Positions 44,373 to 52,755 of a stretch of 64,000 bases of DNA are shown piece after piece. The DNA is from CAYRGG01 sp964423745. GTDB lineage: Bacteria; Pseudomonadota; Gammaproteobacteria; Competibacterales; Competibacteraceae. The notes below the pieces were generated by a model. That model had not been told where the DNA came from. It ran no database searches and saw nothing but the letters and a program-made list of their open reading frames with translations. The stretch covers positions 9,116-73,115 of the forward strand of contig CAYRGG010000018.1 in assembly GCA_964423745.1 (NCBI GenBank), in the 5' to 3' direction. The translations under genes were made by a program, and so were the position numbers. Each line of letters opens with the position of its first letter. Position 1 is the stretch's first letter.

Positions 44373-45779
44373 TCATCCTAACAAGTTCCTTAATTCGTCA
44401 AACGATGCTTGCAGGTCACCTTGAAAATCATCCATGTCGGGCATGATTTCTTGGCAAGCGGTAACGCCGATGGACAGGGTATCGCGATAGCTGGTAATCA
44501 CTATGATGAGGCCGAGTCCATCAAAGACAGGCGCCATACCAAAACTGTAGGCCAGGGGTGTGCCGCCTAAGTAAAGAGTTTCCCCAGTTCCAGGCACATT
44601 GGTGATAAATAAATTGAAAAACGGTCCCAGCCGCTCGGGCACATTAAGACGGCTGTAGAGACGAATGGCCGGTGTAGCCATGGTGGACGGAATGGTTTCG
44701 AGAAACTTTTCAGGTCTTAAGTGTTGCGTATAGGTTTTGGCATTGGTTACGTTGGCGTGGATTAACTGAAGTCGCTTAAGGGGATCGGCTTCATCGGTAG
44801 CTAAAGACACCAGCATGGCGGAAACTTGGTTGCCCATTTCATCCCATTTACCTTGAGGTCGGGTTGAAATGGGCACCATGGTGACCAGCGGTTTGTTGGG
44901 CAACGCCAGCTTTCTATCCAGGTAGCGGCGCAGGGCGCCTCCACAAATAGCCAGTAAAACGTCATTGACAGTCGTGTCTGGCACAATACTTCGAAGGGCT
45001 GCGATCTGTCGTAATGGAAAGACCAAACCACGAAAAATACGTTTAGGCGTAACAGCGGTATTAAAGGGGGTTGTGGGCGCCGTCAATGGCAATGGCGGCA
45101 GAGGTATATTACGCAGCAGCCGTTGCTTGATAACCTGCATGGCGCCTCCAGTAAGCTCTCTCGCCACCTTGGCTAAGTAAAATGGCTGGCTGATGGTGGC
45201 GCTTGCCGCCTGCGCTAGTAATTGCAGTGGGTTGGGCAATGGCTCCGGTTTCCAAGAGATAGGCTTGCCCGATTCAGGATTGTGGGGCGTTGCGTCCAAC
45301 AATGCCCACACCATTTCTTCTCCAGAAACCCCGTCCACAGCAGCATGGTGAACTTTGATAATAAGCGCAAAGGAGCCAGGCGCAACCCCCTCGATGGCGT
45401 TTAAACCTTCGACGAAGGTGATGTGCCAAAGGGGACGCTGCCTATCTAGGGCTTGGCCAAATACCTCCCCAGCAAGTTGCAGCAGGGTCTTTTGGTCCCC
45501 TGGGTTCGGTAGGGACCGATGGGTTAAATGAGCATCCAGGTTAAAGCGGGGTTCGTCGATCCAATAGGGATGATCGAGATTGAAAGGTACCGTTACAAGG
45601 TGTTGGCGAAAGGTGCGGGCCGTGTCTAGGCGAGTTTCCAGATGGTCTCGGAAGTCAAAGAAACTAGAGGGCCTTGTTTGCTTGGCGGCATCAAAAACAT
45701 AGACGCCACCCACATGCATGGGCGCCCGCGGTGATTCTAGGTAAATAAAGGCCGCGTCCAGGTTAGTCAGTTTTTGCAT
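44373..45779 (-). CDS. Wax ester synthase/diacylglycerol acyltransferase (WS/DGAT)
   Basis: 468 residues, the usual length. The catalytic motif HHAAVDG is at 144-150 and the N-terminal LTNLDAAFIYLESPRAPMHVGGV is diagnostic; the second conserved region NLFITNVPGTGETLYLGG lies near 385. The enzyme joins fatty acyl-CoA to alcohols or diacylglycerol, making neutral storage lipids on the cytosolic face of the membrane. It stands alone. Only one paralogue is present here. Confidence 0.93.
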   Translation of the reverse strand: MQKLTNLDAAFIYLESPRAPMHVGGVYVFDAAKQTRPSSFFDFRDHLETRLDTARTFRQHLVTVPFNLDHPYWIDEPRFNLDAHLTHRSLPNPGDQKTLLQLAGEVFGQALDRQRPLWHITFVEGLNAIEGVAPGSFALIIKVHHAAVDGVSGEEMVWALLDATPHNPESGKPISWKPEPLPNPLQLLAQAASATISQPFYLAKVARELTGGAMQVIKQRLLRNIPLPPLPLTAPTTPFNTAVTPKRIFRGLVFPLRQIAALRSIVPDTTVNDVLLAICGGALRRYLDRKLALPNKPLVTMVPISTRPQGKWDEMGNQVSAMLVSLATDEADPLKRLQLIHANVTNAKTYTQHLRPEKFLETIPSTMATPAIRLYSRLNVPERLGPFFNLFITNVPGTGETLYLGGTPLAYSFGMAPVFDGLGLIIVITSYRDTLSIGVTACQEIMPDMDDFQGDLQASFDELRNLLG

Positions 45780-45858
45780 TTTCTTTTGAGATGTGGGTGG
45801 ATTTGCTCAAGCGTAAAGATCGGTAAAGGGGATCGCAAAATCCACATTTGAAGAGTAA

Positions 45859-46233
45859 TCAACCGTTTTTGGCTACTTTAAGAAGTTGTTTATCTAACGT
45901 GACAAGCCTTGCTCCAATTTTCTGGGCCAGCCACAGATAGCTAGCATCGTAGATCGTTAAATTTGTGCGCTGGGCTAAGGTAACGGTTTCAATATGATTC
46001 ACCGTCACGAGTTCAATTGACAGCCGACCGGCGAACCCCAATGCGGCCAATAGTTGCACCGACTGGCCGGGGTTATTGCGAATTTTCTTCAAACCTATGC
46101 TGGCCAGTTCGTACCATAACAGCGACGGAGCGATCAGTGATGCATCTGATAATTCTTGAGCCATCCTTTTTGCGTTAGGTTCGTCGAAGACAAGGGCGCC
46201 GAGTGCCGACGCATCCACTACTTTAGTGGGCAT
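45859..46233 (-). CDS. vapC: VapC-type PIN toxin
   Basis: 124 residues from the ATG at 46233; AAGGA is 6 nt upstream, and a longer frame adds residues of no similarity. PIN-domain acidic residues are in MPTKVVDASALGALVFDEP, LLWYELASIG, and the pair in LTIYDASYLWLAQ with LVTLDKQ. The fold is an endoribonuclease that acts on tRNA or rRNA until blocked. It overlaps its antitoxin gene by 11 nt. All conserved acidic residues are present, unlike the dead copy at 9995. Confidence 0.85.
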   Translation of the reverse strand: MPTKVVDASALGALVFDEPNAKRMAQELSDASLIAPSLLWYELASIGLKKIRNNPGQSVQLLAALGFAGRLSIELVTVNHIETVTLAQRTNLTIYDASYLWLAQKIGARLVTLDKQLLKVAKNG

Positions 46234-46459
46234 CACGATCCTTTCGCACCATGGCGGCCGATTCCGAAGCTGTTTTGAGTTCAAGACTCTGGATTTCCGC
46301 CAACAGGTCTAAAGGCGATAGGGGCTTCTCTGGATTAACTGCTTGTTCAATGATCGCCATGAGTTCGCCTTGTAGCGATCGATGATTTTTAAGGGCTCTT
46401 TTTCGTAGTTCCTCAGCCATATAATCTGGAACATTCTTTATGGATAAATTGACGCTCAT
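46223..46459 (-). CDS. FitA/StbC-type ribbon-helix-helix antitoxin
   Basis: 78 residues. The N-terminal VNLSIKNVPDYMAEELRKRALKNHRSLQGELMAIIEQAV is the Arc-like ribbon-helix-helix seen in FitA/StbC antitoxins; the acidic C-terminal part would wrap the toxin. It precedes and overlaps the PIN toxin gene, so the pair is an intact type II system that autoregulates its promoter. RHH antitoxin and PIN toxin is a usual combination. Confidence 0.85.
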   Translation of the reverse strand: MSVNLSIKNVPDYMAEELRKRALKNHRSLQGELMAIIEQAVNPEKPLSPLDLLAEIQSLELKTASESAAMVRKDRDAH

Positions 46460-46512
46460 GACTATAACTCCGAAGACAATAAGTTCCAGTTTGGTTCCAA
46501 AATGAATTCATG

Positions 46513-46902
46513 TCAATAAAACGAAAGAATTTTGACATGTGCTTGAATGCGTGTCAGAGCAATTTTGCATACGTAAGCGTAGGGGAAAGCAATAAACGGT
46601 ATTTCAAAAATAAGTCGACAACGCTGACTATCCAGCGCTTCTAAGCGATGCCCGGTGGCGGGTATACCCGCCACTCGCCAGGACCAATAGGTGTGTTCTA
46701 TAAAATCAGTGATAGTAAAACCGACCCAAACACCCAGTGATGTTTGAATGCGGCCTGTCGAATGCAAACCAATATAGCGATCGGGACAAATGACGGCCCG
46801 TACCGAGGGACCCCAGACAGGCCATTGTTGGGTATCGACGAGTAGGTTCCAAACGTTAGCCGCTGAACTATCGATCACGCGACTGACTGTTATCGATCCC
46901 AA
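46513..46902 (-). CDS. SRPBCC family (polyketide cyclase-like) protein
   Basis: 129 residues. The SRPBCC/START-like beginning ITVSRVIDSSAANVWNLLVDTQQWPVWGPSV and the FTITDFIEHTYWSWRVAG segment form the usual ligand-binding helix-grip fold. The start is TTG at 46902 with AGGA about 10 nt upstream, overlapping the preceding gene by 13 nt. No ligand can be assigned. It is cotranscribed with the secreted protein gene at 46890. Confidence 0.72.
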   Translation of the reverse strand: MGSITVSRVIDSSAANVWNLLVDTQQWPVWGPSVRAVICPDRYIGLHSTGRIQTSLGVWVGFTITDFIEHTYWSWRVAGIPATGHRLEALDSQRCRLIFEIPFIAFPYAYVCKIALTRIQAHVKILSFY

Positions 46903-47741
46903 CGGTTGTAGTTCCTATAGCGATTCCAGCCATTGTGGTTTCTACGGTGTCCAGGGGGATAGGGGGCATAACCCCGATCATAACGATGGCCCCAGTAACC
47001 CCGACCTGATGGACGGCATTCGGCAATACCTCGTTGGCAAAGGGTTTCTTGCCACTCATATTTAAACACATAACGCGCCATGGCTTCCCTTTGCGGTTCG
47101 AATTCCACCCGTCGCGTGGGTGACCATTCTTCGTCACCAAAGCCTGTGCCGGGTTCAGAAAAAAAGCCAGGACTACCTGAAAAGCTACGCTTTTTTTGAT
47201 TGGAACGTTTTTCGTCCTGGTAATAGGGGGGTTGTTGAGGTTGATAATAATAAGGTCTTGCTTCTTGATAGACCGCGGCAGAAATAATGCCCATGGCGGT
47301 GTAATCGTCCCAAGCCCCGGCGTAAGAGTTTTCCGCATCTGTGAAATAGAAACGGTTTACCTGATCCTTGCCGGTACGCCAACCGCTGTAAGTGGTTTCT
47401 TGATAGGGTTCTAAGATATACATGCGTTCATCGGGCGCCAATTGGGAAGGATCTCCCGAGATAATATTACGTCCGTCCACGGCAATCACGATACCCAGCC
47501 GTTGCCGGGTACGATTGCGTACCTGAATAGCGTAGGGTTGGCCGGGATTCGCCTCAAGATAGGCGCGGTAGGCGCGGGGTCCCGAGTCCCGCAAGGGGTA
47601 TTGATTAAGTTGGCGACCCTGATCGTCGATTATTCGAATGTCAACGGCATCGCCATTTCTCTCCCAAGCTTGAGCACTGACAGGGATAAGTGAAGTCAAC
47701 AAGACAGCAAAGAGAAGATAGCGGAAAAGAAAGTTAAACAT
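46890..47741 (-). CDS. Secreted hypothetical protein, Tyr/Arg-rich C-terminus
   Basis: 283 residues with a clear signal peptide cut after SAQA (about 24). The middle (NRTRQRLGIVIAVDGRNIISG, YILEPYQETTYSGWR) is a beta-rich conserved region in several Gammaproteobacteria. The C-terminal 45 residues are rich in Arg, Tyr, Gly and Trp, a low-complexity composition. Probably periplasmic or outer envelope. It precedes the SRPBCC gene with an overlap. Function unknown. Confidence 0.75.
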   Translation of the reverse strand: MFNFLFRYLLFAVLLTSLIPVSAQAWERNGDAVDIRIIDDQGRQLNQYPLRDSGPRAYRAYLEANPGQPYAIQVRNRTRQRLGIVIAVDGRNIISGDPSQLAPDERMYILEPYQETTYSGWRTGKDQVNRFYFTDAENSYAGAWDDYTAMGIISAAVYQEARPYYYQPQQPPYYQDEKRSNQKKRSFSGSPGFFSEPGTGFGDEEWSPTRRVEFEPQREAMARYVFKYEWQETLCQRGIAECRPSGRGYWGHRYDRGYAPYPPGHRRNHNGWNRYRNYNRWDR

Positions 47742-47865
47742 AAGGTGCTCCTAAACATTGTGTTTTTTATAAATCATTTCCGCTTTAGCCTACTGAAATT
47801 TTCTGAATGTGTGCTGAATTGTCTGGTCAACTGGAAACAAGATAGCCTAGGTTAGCGACCCGTTT

Positions 47866-47890
47866 TCCGCGTGGGCAACAAGTTGCCTAC
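47866..47890. repeat. Short inverted repeat near the SLC13 gene
   Basis: GTGGGCAAC and GTTGCCTAC (47871-47890) form a near-perfect stem with one mismatch, preceded by TTCCGC. Similar GTGGGCAAC hairpins are common as dispersed repeats in Proteobacteria. It is about 20 bp past the SLC13 stop and could act as a weak 3' stem-loop. Confidence 0.4.
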
Positions 47891-47908
47891 CCTACGCATC
47901 GGATGATG

Positions 47909-49681
47909 TTACGGATAAAAGGGCCATAGCAGAGGCGCCAATAAAACCACCACAAGACCCGCTATGATGTTCAACGGTCCGCCAATGCGTAAATAATCAG
48001 CAAACCGATAACCGCCAACACTGTAAACCATTAAATTAGTCTGATAACCCATTGGTGTGGCAAAACTCGCTGAACCTCCCATCATGACAGCGATTACAAA
48101 GGGTAAATAACTCACTCCTAAGCTCTCAGCGGTAGCCATCACGATGGGAAACATCAGTACAGCCACCGCGTTGTTGGTAATGATTTCAGTAAATAGAGAC
48201 GTCAACATATACACACAGGCTAGTACTAACCAAGGATTGTTCCCAGCTAAGCCGATAAAGCTGTCGGCCATTGTCTCCGCGGCATGGGTTACTTCTAAGG
48301 CTTTGCCTAAGGCAAACGCTGACGCGATGGCCAATAGAATACGTTCATCGATGCTACGGCGGGCGGCTTCTAACGTGCAACAACCGCTTAGTAAGGTTAA
48401 CGCCGCGCCCCACATAGCCGCTGTCAGAATACTGAGCCAACCCAGTGACACGCTAATGACAATGCCTGCTAGGATGGCCCAGGAGCGCCAGGCCCGCTCA
48501 TGACGGGGAGGGGCGGAGTCCTTAATAGGGCTTATCAACAGAAAGCTGCGGGAATGCCGGTGCCGTTCTACGAAAGATGGCCGAGTTTCTAAGAGTAACG
48601 TATCCGCGGGTTGCAAACGAATATTACCCAGTTTGCCGGGAATCCGCTGACCATTCCGAGCAACGGCAATGACCGAGGCGCCGTAGACCGTTCGAAAGCG
48701 GCCGTTACGGATAGTTTCCCCTAGCAAGGGGCACTGGGAGGCGACGACCACTTCCACGAGGCAGCGCTCTGGATAGCCATCTTTCAAGTGGAAGGCGCGT
48801 TCTGTGGAGGGTCTAAGCCCTCTAATCTTTTGTAATTCCACAATGGCTTCCGTCAGTCCCACGAATACCAGCCGGTCATTCGCCCGTAGACGTTCGTGGG
48901 GGCCTACTGCGGCGATAATTCGCTTATCCCGTTCGATTTCCACTAAATACAAGCTATCTAAGTGGCGCAAACCGGCTTTCTCTACGGTGTTTCCCACTAA
49001 CGGACCGTTGGCTTCCACGGTCATTTCCAAGGTGTATTCTTTGGGATCCCTAAAGGTTGCAGTGGCGGGTAGTCGAGCCGGTAAAAGCCGTTGTCCCACT
49101 AACATCAGATAGGTCAATCCGACAAGGGCAGTGGGTAGCCCCACCCAAGCAATATCAAACATGCCAAGCCCTGGTTTACCGTCACCGATAAGCAAGCCGT
49201 TGACTAGTAAATTGGTGCTGGTGCCGATAAGGGTGCAGGTACCCCCCAGGATAGAAGCGTAGCTTAAGGGAAGTAATAACTTAGATGGGGAAATCTGTAA
49301 CCGCTTAGCCCAGGTTAAAACAGCAGGAATAAATGTTGCTACCAGGGGGGTGTTGTTCATAAAGGCGCTCATAAAGCTGACTGGCAGCATCAGTCGTGCT
49401 TGCGCACCTAAAAAAGTTTTTGGAAAGCCCAACAGATAACGCACCAATAATGCGATGCCGCCGGTTTCTCGAACCCCGGCTGCGACGATATACAACAAGG
49501 CAATGGTGAAAACACCTTCATTAGCAAATCCGTTGAGGGCTTCAGCCGGGGTTAAGACCCCCGTTGTCAAGAGTAAAATAAGACCACTGAATAAAATGAT
49601 TTCGGGAGTAATAGGCGCAATAATCAACATCGCCATGCACAGCAGGGCAACGGTAATCGCCAACCAGGCGTCTAAGCTCAA
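47909..49681 (-). CDS. SLC13 family anion permease with two TrkA-C domains
   Basis: 590 residues. N-terminal helices to about 205, with the family motif GGTCTLIGTSTNLLVNG near 150; two regulatory RCK-C/TrkA-C domains at about 210-370; then the second set of helices. This 'sac1' type arrangement is found in sulfate/organic acid sodium symporters. The start is TTG at 49681, with AGGAGG 5-6 nt upstream, so the unusual codon is well supported. It stands alone. Confidence 0.87.
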   Translation of the reverse strand: MSLDAWLAITVALLCMAMLIIAPITPEIILFSGLILLLTTGVLTPAEALNGFANEGVFTIALLYIVAAGVRETGGIALLVRYLLGFPKTFLGAQARLMLPVSFMSAFMNNTPLVATFIPAVLTWAKRLQISPSKLLLPLSYASILGGTCTLIGTSTNLLVNGLLIGDGKPGLGMFDIAWVGLPTALVGLTYLMLVGQRLLPARLPATATFRDPKEYTLEMTVEANGPLVGNTVEKAGLRHLDSLYLVEIERDKRIIAAVGPHERLRANDRLVFVGLTEAIVELQKIRGLRPSTERAFHLKDGYPERCLVEVVVASQCPLLGETIRNGRFRTVYGASVIAVARNGQRIPGKLGNIRLQPADTLLLETRPSFVERHRHSRSFLLISPIKDSAPPRHERAWRSWAILAGIVISVSLGWLSILTAAMWGAALTLLSGCCTLEAARRSIDERILLAIASAFALGKALEVTHAAETMADSFIGLAGNNPWLVLACVYMLTSLFTEIITNNAVAVLMFPIVMATAESLGVSYLPFVIAVMMGGSASFATPMGYQTNLMVYSVGGYRFADYLRIGGPLNIIAGLVVVLLAPLLWPFYP

Positions 49682-49715
49682 GAATCCCTCCTAAAAATGG
49701 AGCGCGGGTCGCCTT

Positions 49716-50015
49716 TTAGAGGGTTTCCGTGTTGCTAACCGTATGGATTTGCAAAATAGGTTGATCGGCAATCAATGGGGGCATTTTATCCATAAACGCT
49801 TTGAAATGAGAAGATGCGGAATGCCCCTCGATGGCTGCTTGATCAGCCCATTCTTCGTAAAATAGGATAGTGTTGTCACTAACCTGATCGGCAAATACGC
49901 TATAACTCAGACAGCCTTCTTCTGCTCGGGAATGTTTGACCAAATCCCGAGCTAAGCCTATGAGTTCGTCCTTATGTTCTAGTTTAACAGTGAGTTTTGC
50001 TGTGATAATAAACAT
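49716..50015 (-). CDS. Quinol monooxygenase-like (ABM domain) protein
   Basis: 99 residues from the ATG at 50015, chosen because AAAGG lies 7 nt upstream. The antibiotic biosynthesis monooxygenase fold is recognised from FIITAKLTVKLEHKDELIGLARDLVKHSRAEEGCLSYSVF, FYEEWADQAAIEGHSASSHFKAF. YgiN-like members oxidise quinols or act in stress responses. The gene sits between the SLC13 gene and divergent argS. Confidence 0.88.
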   Translation of the reverse strand: MFIITAKLTVKLEHKDELIGLARDLVKHSRAEEGCLSYSVFADQVSDNTILFYEEWADQAAIEGHSASSHFKAFMDKMPPLIADQPILQIHTVSNTETL

Positions 50016-50108
50016 GATGTTACCTTTTTTCCTCAAAGTAAGTGCTAGGGTTCGGTCTGTGTTAATGTTTAGAATAGGCGTTTTAGTGATGCCTTTACTA
50101 GAGGATTT

Positions 50109-51872
50109 ATGTTAAAAGCTCACCTACAGCAGCTTATTAGTCAAGCGCTGCAACGCCTGCAAGACGCTGGCGCGTTTCCCGCTGCGCTGGATTTTGCCAT
50201 AATTTTAGAACGTACGCGGGATCATACCCATGGGGATTTCGCCAGCAACTGTGCCATGGTGCTGGCTAAAACGCTGCGCCAGAAACCCCGGGATTTGGCT
50301 CAGATGATTGTCAAAGCGCTACCGGCTTCGGAGCAAGTTGCGCGGGTGGAAATCGCCGGGCCCGGTTTTATCAATTTTTTTCTCACGCCTGTTGCCTATC
50401 ATGGCAACGTTGCAGAAATCTTAGCTCAAGGTGAAGGTTTTGGCCGTAGTACGCTAGGCGCTGGCAAACGGGTACAAGTGGAATTTGTCTCCGCTAATCC
50501 CACCGGTCCTCTCCATGTGGGTCATGGTCGTGGCGCGGCTTTTGGGGCAACCGTGGCTAATCTGCTGGAAGCGGTGGGCTTTCGAGTGCATCGGGAATAC
50601 TATGTGAATGACGCCGGACGTCAGATGGACATCCTCGCCGCCAGTGTTTGGTTGCGATATTTAGAACTTTGCCAAGAGCCGGTGATATTTCCTAGCAACG
50701 GTTATCGGGGCGCTTATGTGCATGATATTGCTGCGGTGCTCCATGCCGAGCATGGCGCGACTTATACAGCGCCTGCCGCCACGGTTATGGCCGATCTGCC
50801 CGCCGATGAAACCCAGGGGGGCGATAAAGAAACCCATATTGACGCGCTAATTCAACGGGCGAAGGCGTTGCTGGGTGATAACCGCTATCGATATGTTTTT
50901 GAATTAGCTTTAAATCGCATCCTCGATGACATCCGCGATGATTTACAGGCTTTCGGCGTCACCTACGATGAGTGGTACGCGGAGCGCACTCTGGCGGAAT
51001 CCGGCGCTACCAACCGGGTCATTGCTAAACTCCGGGAAACGGAGCATATCTATGAGCGCGATGGGGCATTGTGGTTTCGCTCCAGCGACTTTGGAGACGA
51101 AAAAGATCGGGTCGTACAGCGGGAAAACGGACAAACCACTTATTTTGCCTCGGACATCGCTTACCATCTGGAAAAGTTCGAACGGGGTTTTGAACAAGTC
51201 ATCGATGTGTGGGGCGCAGACCACCATGGCTATGTGCCGCGGGTCAAGGCAGCCCTTCAGGTCATGGGACTAGATCCACACCACTTACATGTTTTATTGG
51301 TGCAGTTTGCCATCCTTTACCGCAGTGGTGTGCGGGCGCAAATGTCAACCCGATCTGGAGAATTCGTGACTTTAAGAGAATTGCGTCAAGAAGTCGGTAA
51401 AGATGCGGCGCGGTTTTTTTATGTGCTGCGTAGAAGTGAACAACACCTGGATTTTGATTTGGATTTGGCGAAAACCCAATCGAAAGACAATCCTGTTTAC
51501 TATATTCAATATGCCCATGCCCGGGTGTGCAGCGTCATGGCGAAATTAGCCGAGAAAAAAGACGTCCATGATCCTGCTCGTGGGACAGCCAACCTGGTGC
51601 GTTTGGACGAGGCCCACGAACAGGCATTGCTAGTGGCCTTATCCCGCTACCCTGAAGTGCTCGAAGCGGCGGCCCTGAATCATGAACCCCATCAGGTTGC
51701 CCATTACCTACGGGAACTGGCCATGGGTTTTCATACCTATTATAACGATCATAGAGTGTTGGTGGATGATCCTGCGCTGCGAGATGCGCGTTTGAATTTA
51801 AGTCTCGCGGTACGTCAGGTGATACGTAATGGGCTTAGTTTATTGGGTGTTTCGGCGCCGGAGGTGATGTGA
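50109..51872 (+). CDS. argS: Arginyl-tRNA synthetase
   Basis: 587 residues. The HIGH-like motif is PLHVGHGRG near 136; the KMSKS site appears as AQMSTRSG, a variant usual for this enzyme. The N-terminal Arg-tRNA domain with TRDHTHGDFASNCAMVLAK and the C-terminal DALR anticodon-binding domain are present. It charges tRNA-Arg. Its stop overlaps the SPOR gene start. Confidence 0.96.
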   Translation: MLKAHLQQLISQALQRLQDAGAFPAALDFAIILERTRDHTHGDFASNCAMVLAKTLRQKPRDLAQMIVKALPASEQVARVEIAGPGFINFFLTPVAYHGNVAEILAQGEGFGRSTLGAGKRVQVEFVSANPTGPLHVGHGRGAAFGATVANLLEAVGFRVHREYYVNDAGRQMDILAASVWLRYLELCQEPVIFPSNGYRGAYVHDIAAVLHAEHGATYTAPAATVMADLPADETQGGDKETHIDALIQRAKALLGDNRYRYVFELALNRILDDIRDDLQAFGVTYDEWYAERTLAESGATNRVIAKLRETEHIYERDGALWFRSSDFGDEKDRVVQRENGQTTYFASDIAYHLEKFERGFEQVIDVWGADHHGYVPRVKAALQVMGLDPHHLHVLLVQFAILYRSGVRAQMSTRSGEFVTLRELRQEVGKDAARFFYVLRRSEQHLDFDLDLAKTQSKDNPVYYIQYAHARVCSVMAKLAEKKDVHDPARGTANLVRLDEAHEQALLVALSRYPEVLEAAALNHEPHQVAHYLRELAMGFHTYYNDHRVLVDDPALRDARLNLSLAVRQVIRNGLSLLGVSAPEVM

Positions 51873-52504
51873 GTATTAAACGCGATTATAAACCTGCCTC
51901 GTCCTGGAAGAGGCGTCGTCGCTTGCGCCTGCATGGTTTATTGGTTATTACGTTAGTCGTCATAGGGCTTTTCGGCACTTTGTGGGTGTATTTAAGTCGC
52001 GATACCTCGTTGGAGGTGGCTTTTTCAAATGCTGTCGTGGACAGCCCTGAATCCCCGACACCCCTTAAACCACCGGCGCCGCCAAAACCCAAGTATGATT
52101 TTTACAATGTTTTGCCAGAACGACCACCGATTGTTCCTCCCGAGGAAGACACAGCGACAGATTCAGCACCTCCTGTAGTGCCGCAACCTGCCGAGACAGC
52201 GTCAAGCACCACGGCCCCCACAAATCCATCCTCTGATACATCACCCCTTGCAACCCAAACACCGCCAAGCTCCAGTTACTTTGTCCAAGCCGGGTCTTTT
52301 CGAAACCTTGCGGATGCAGATCGACGTAAAGCGTTCATCGCCATGTTGGGAGTTTCAGCGCAAATACAAACTTTTGAGCGAGGAGACGGCACAACCCTCC
52401 ATCGCGTTCGAATTGGACCTCTTAATGACCTACAGGCGGTGGAAAACCTCCGCCAGCGTCTCGATGAAAACGATATTTCGTCCATCGCGATCCGTACCCA
52501 GTAA
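51869..52504 (+). CDS. SPOR-domain protein, FtsN-like
   Basis: 211 residues from a GTG that overlaps the argS stop by 4 nt. A basic cytosolic tail (RKRRR-type), one helix at about 24-45, a Pro/Thr-rich periplasmic linker, and a C-terminal SPOR domain (SSYFVQAGSFRNLADADRRKAFI, HRVRIGPLNDLQAVENLRQRL). SPOR binds denuded peptidoglycan at the septum. The argS-ftsN adjacency is common in Gammaproteobacteria, so this is probably the divisome protein FtsN, although the linker is short. Confidence 0.82.
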   Translation: MSIKRDYKPASSWKRRRRLRLHGLLVITLVVIGLFGTLWVYLSRDTSLEVAFSNAVVDSPESPTPLKPPAPPKPKYDFYNVLPERPPIVPPEEDTATDSAPPVVPQPAETASSTTAPTNPSSDTSPLATQTPPSSSYFVQAGSFRNLADADRRKAFIAMLGVSAQIQTFERGDGTTLHRVRIGPLNDLQAVENLRQRLDENDISSIAIRTQ

Positions 52505-52588
52505 CCGTAGCTGTGGCTAAGGAATTTGCAACAGCAGTTGGGTGGGTATTTTATTTGTATAATTGATAAATAAGTACTTGCCTATAAA

Positions 52589-52682
52589 TTATCCGGTGTT
52601 ATATCAGGAACGCTGTGAATACGTCCATGTACGCTCCATCGCCGTCTCCCAACGGCGAAGGCCCTTCCATAACACCGGATAA
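52589..52682 (-). repeat. Dispersed inverted-repeat element, copy 3 (variant arms)
   Basis: A 94-bp element with perfect 14-bp terminal arms TTATCCGGTGTTAT / ATAACACCGGATAA and an internal perfect hairpin TCGCCGT-CTCCCA-ACGGCGA (52639-52658). On the minus strand it carries the core GGACGTATTCACAGCGT, the same as the other copies, although its arms are unrelated to theirs. It follows the SPOR gene. Confidence 0.78.
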
Positions 52683-52755
52683 CTTAGGGCGTTTTACTTA
52701 GTTTTATTAATTGATTAATTAAACTGGCAGTATTTGTGCGCATCTGGCGGTGATT

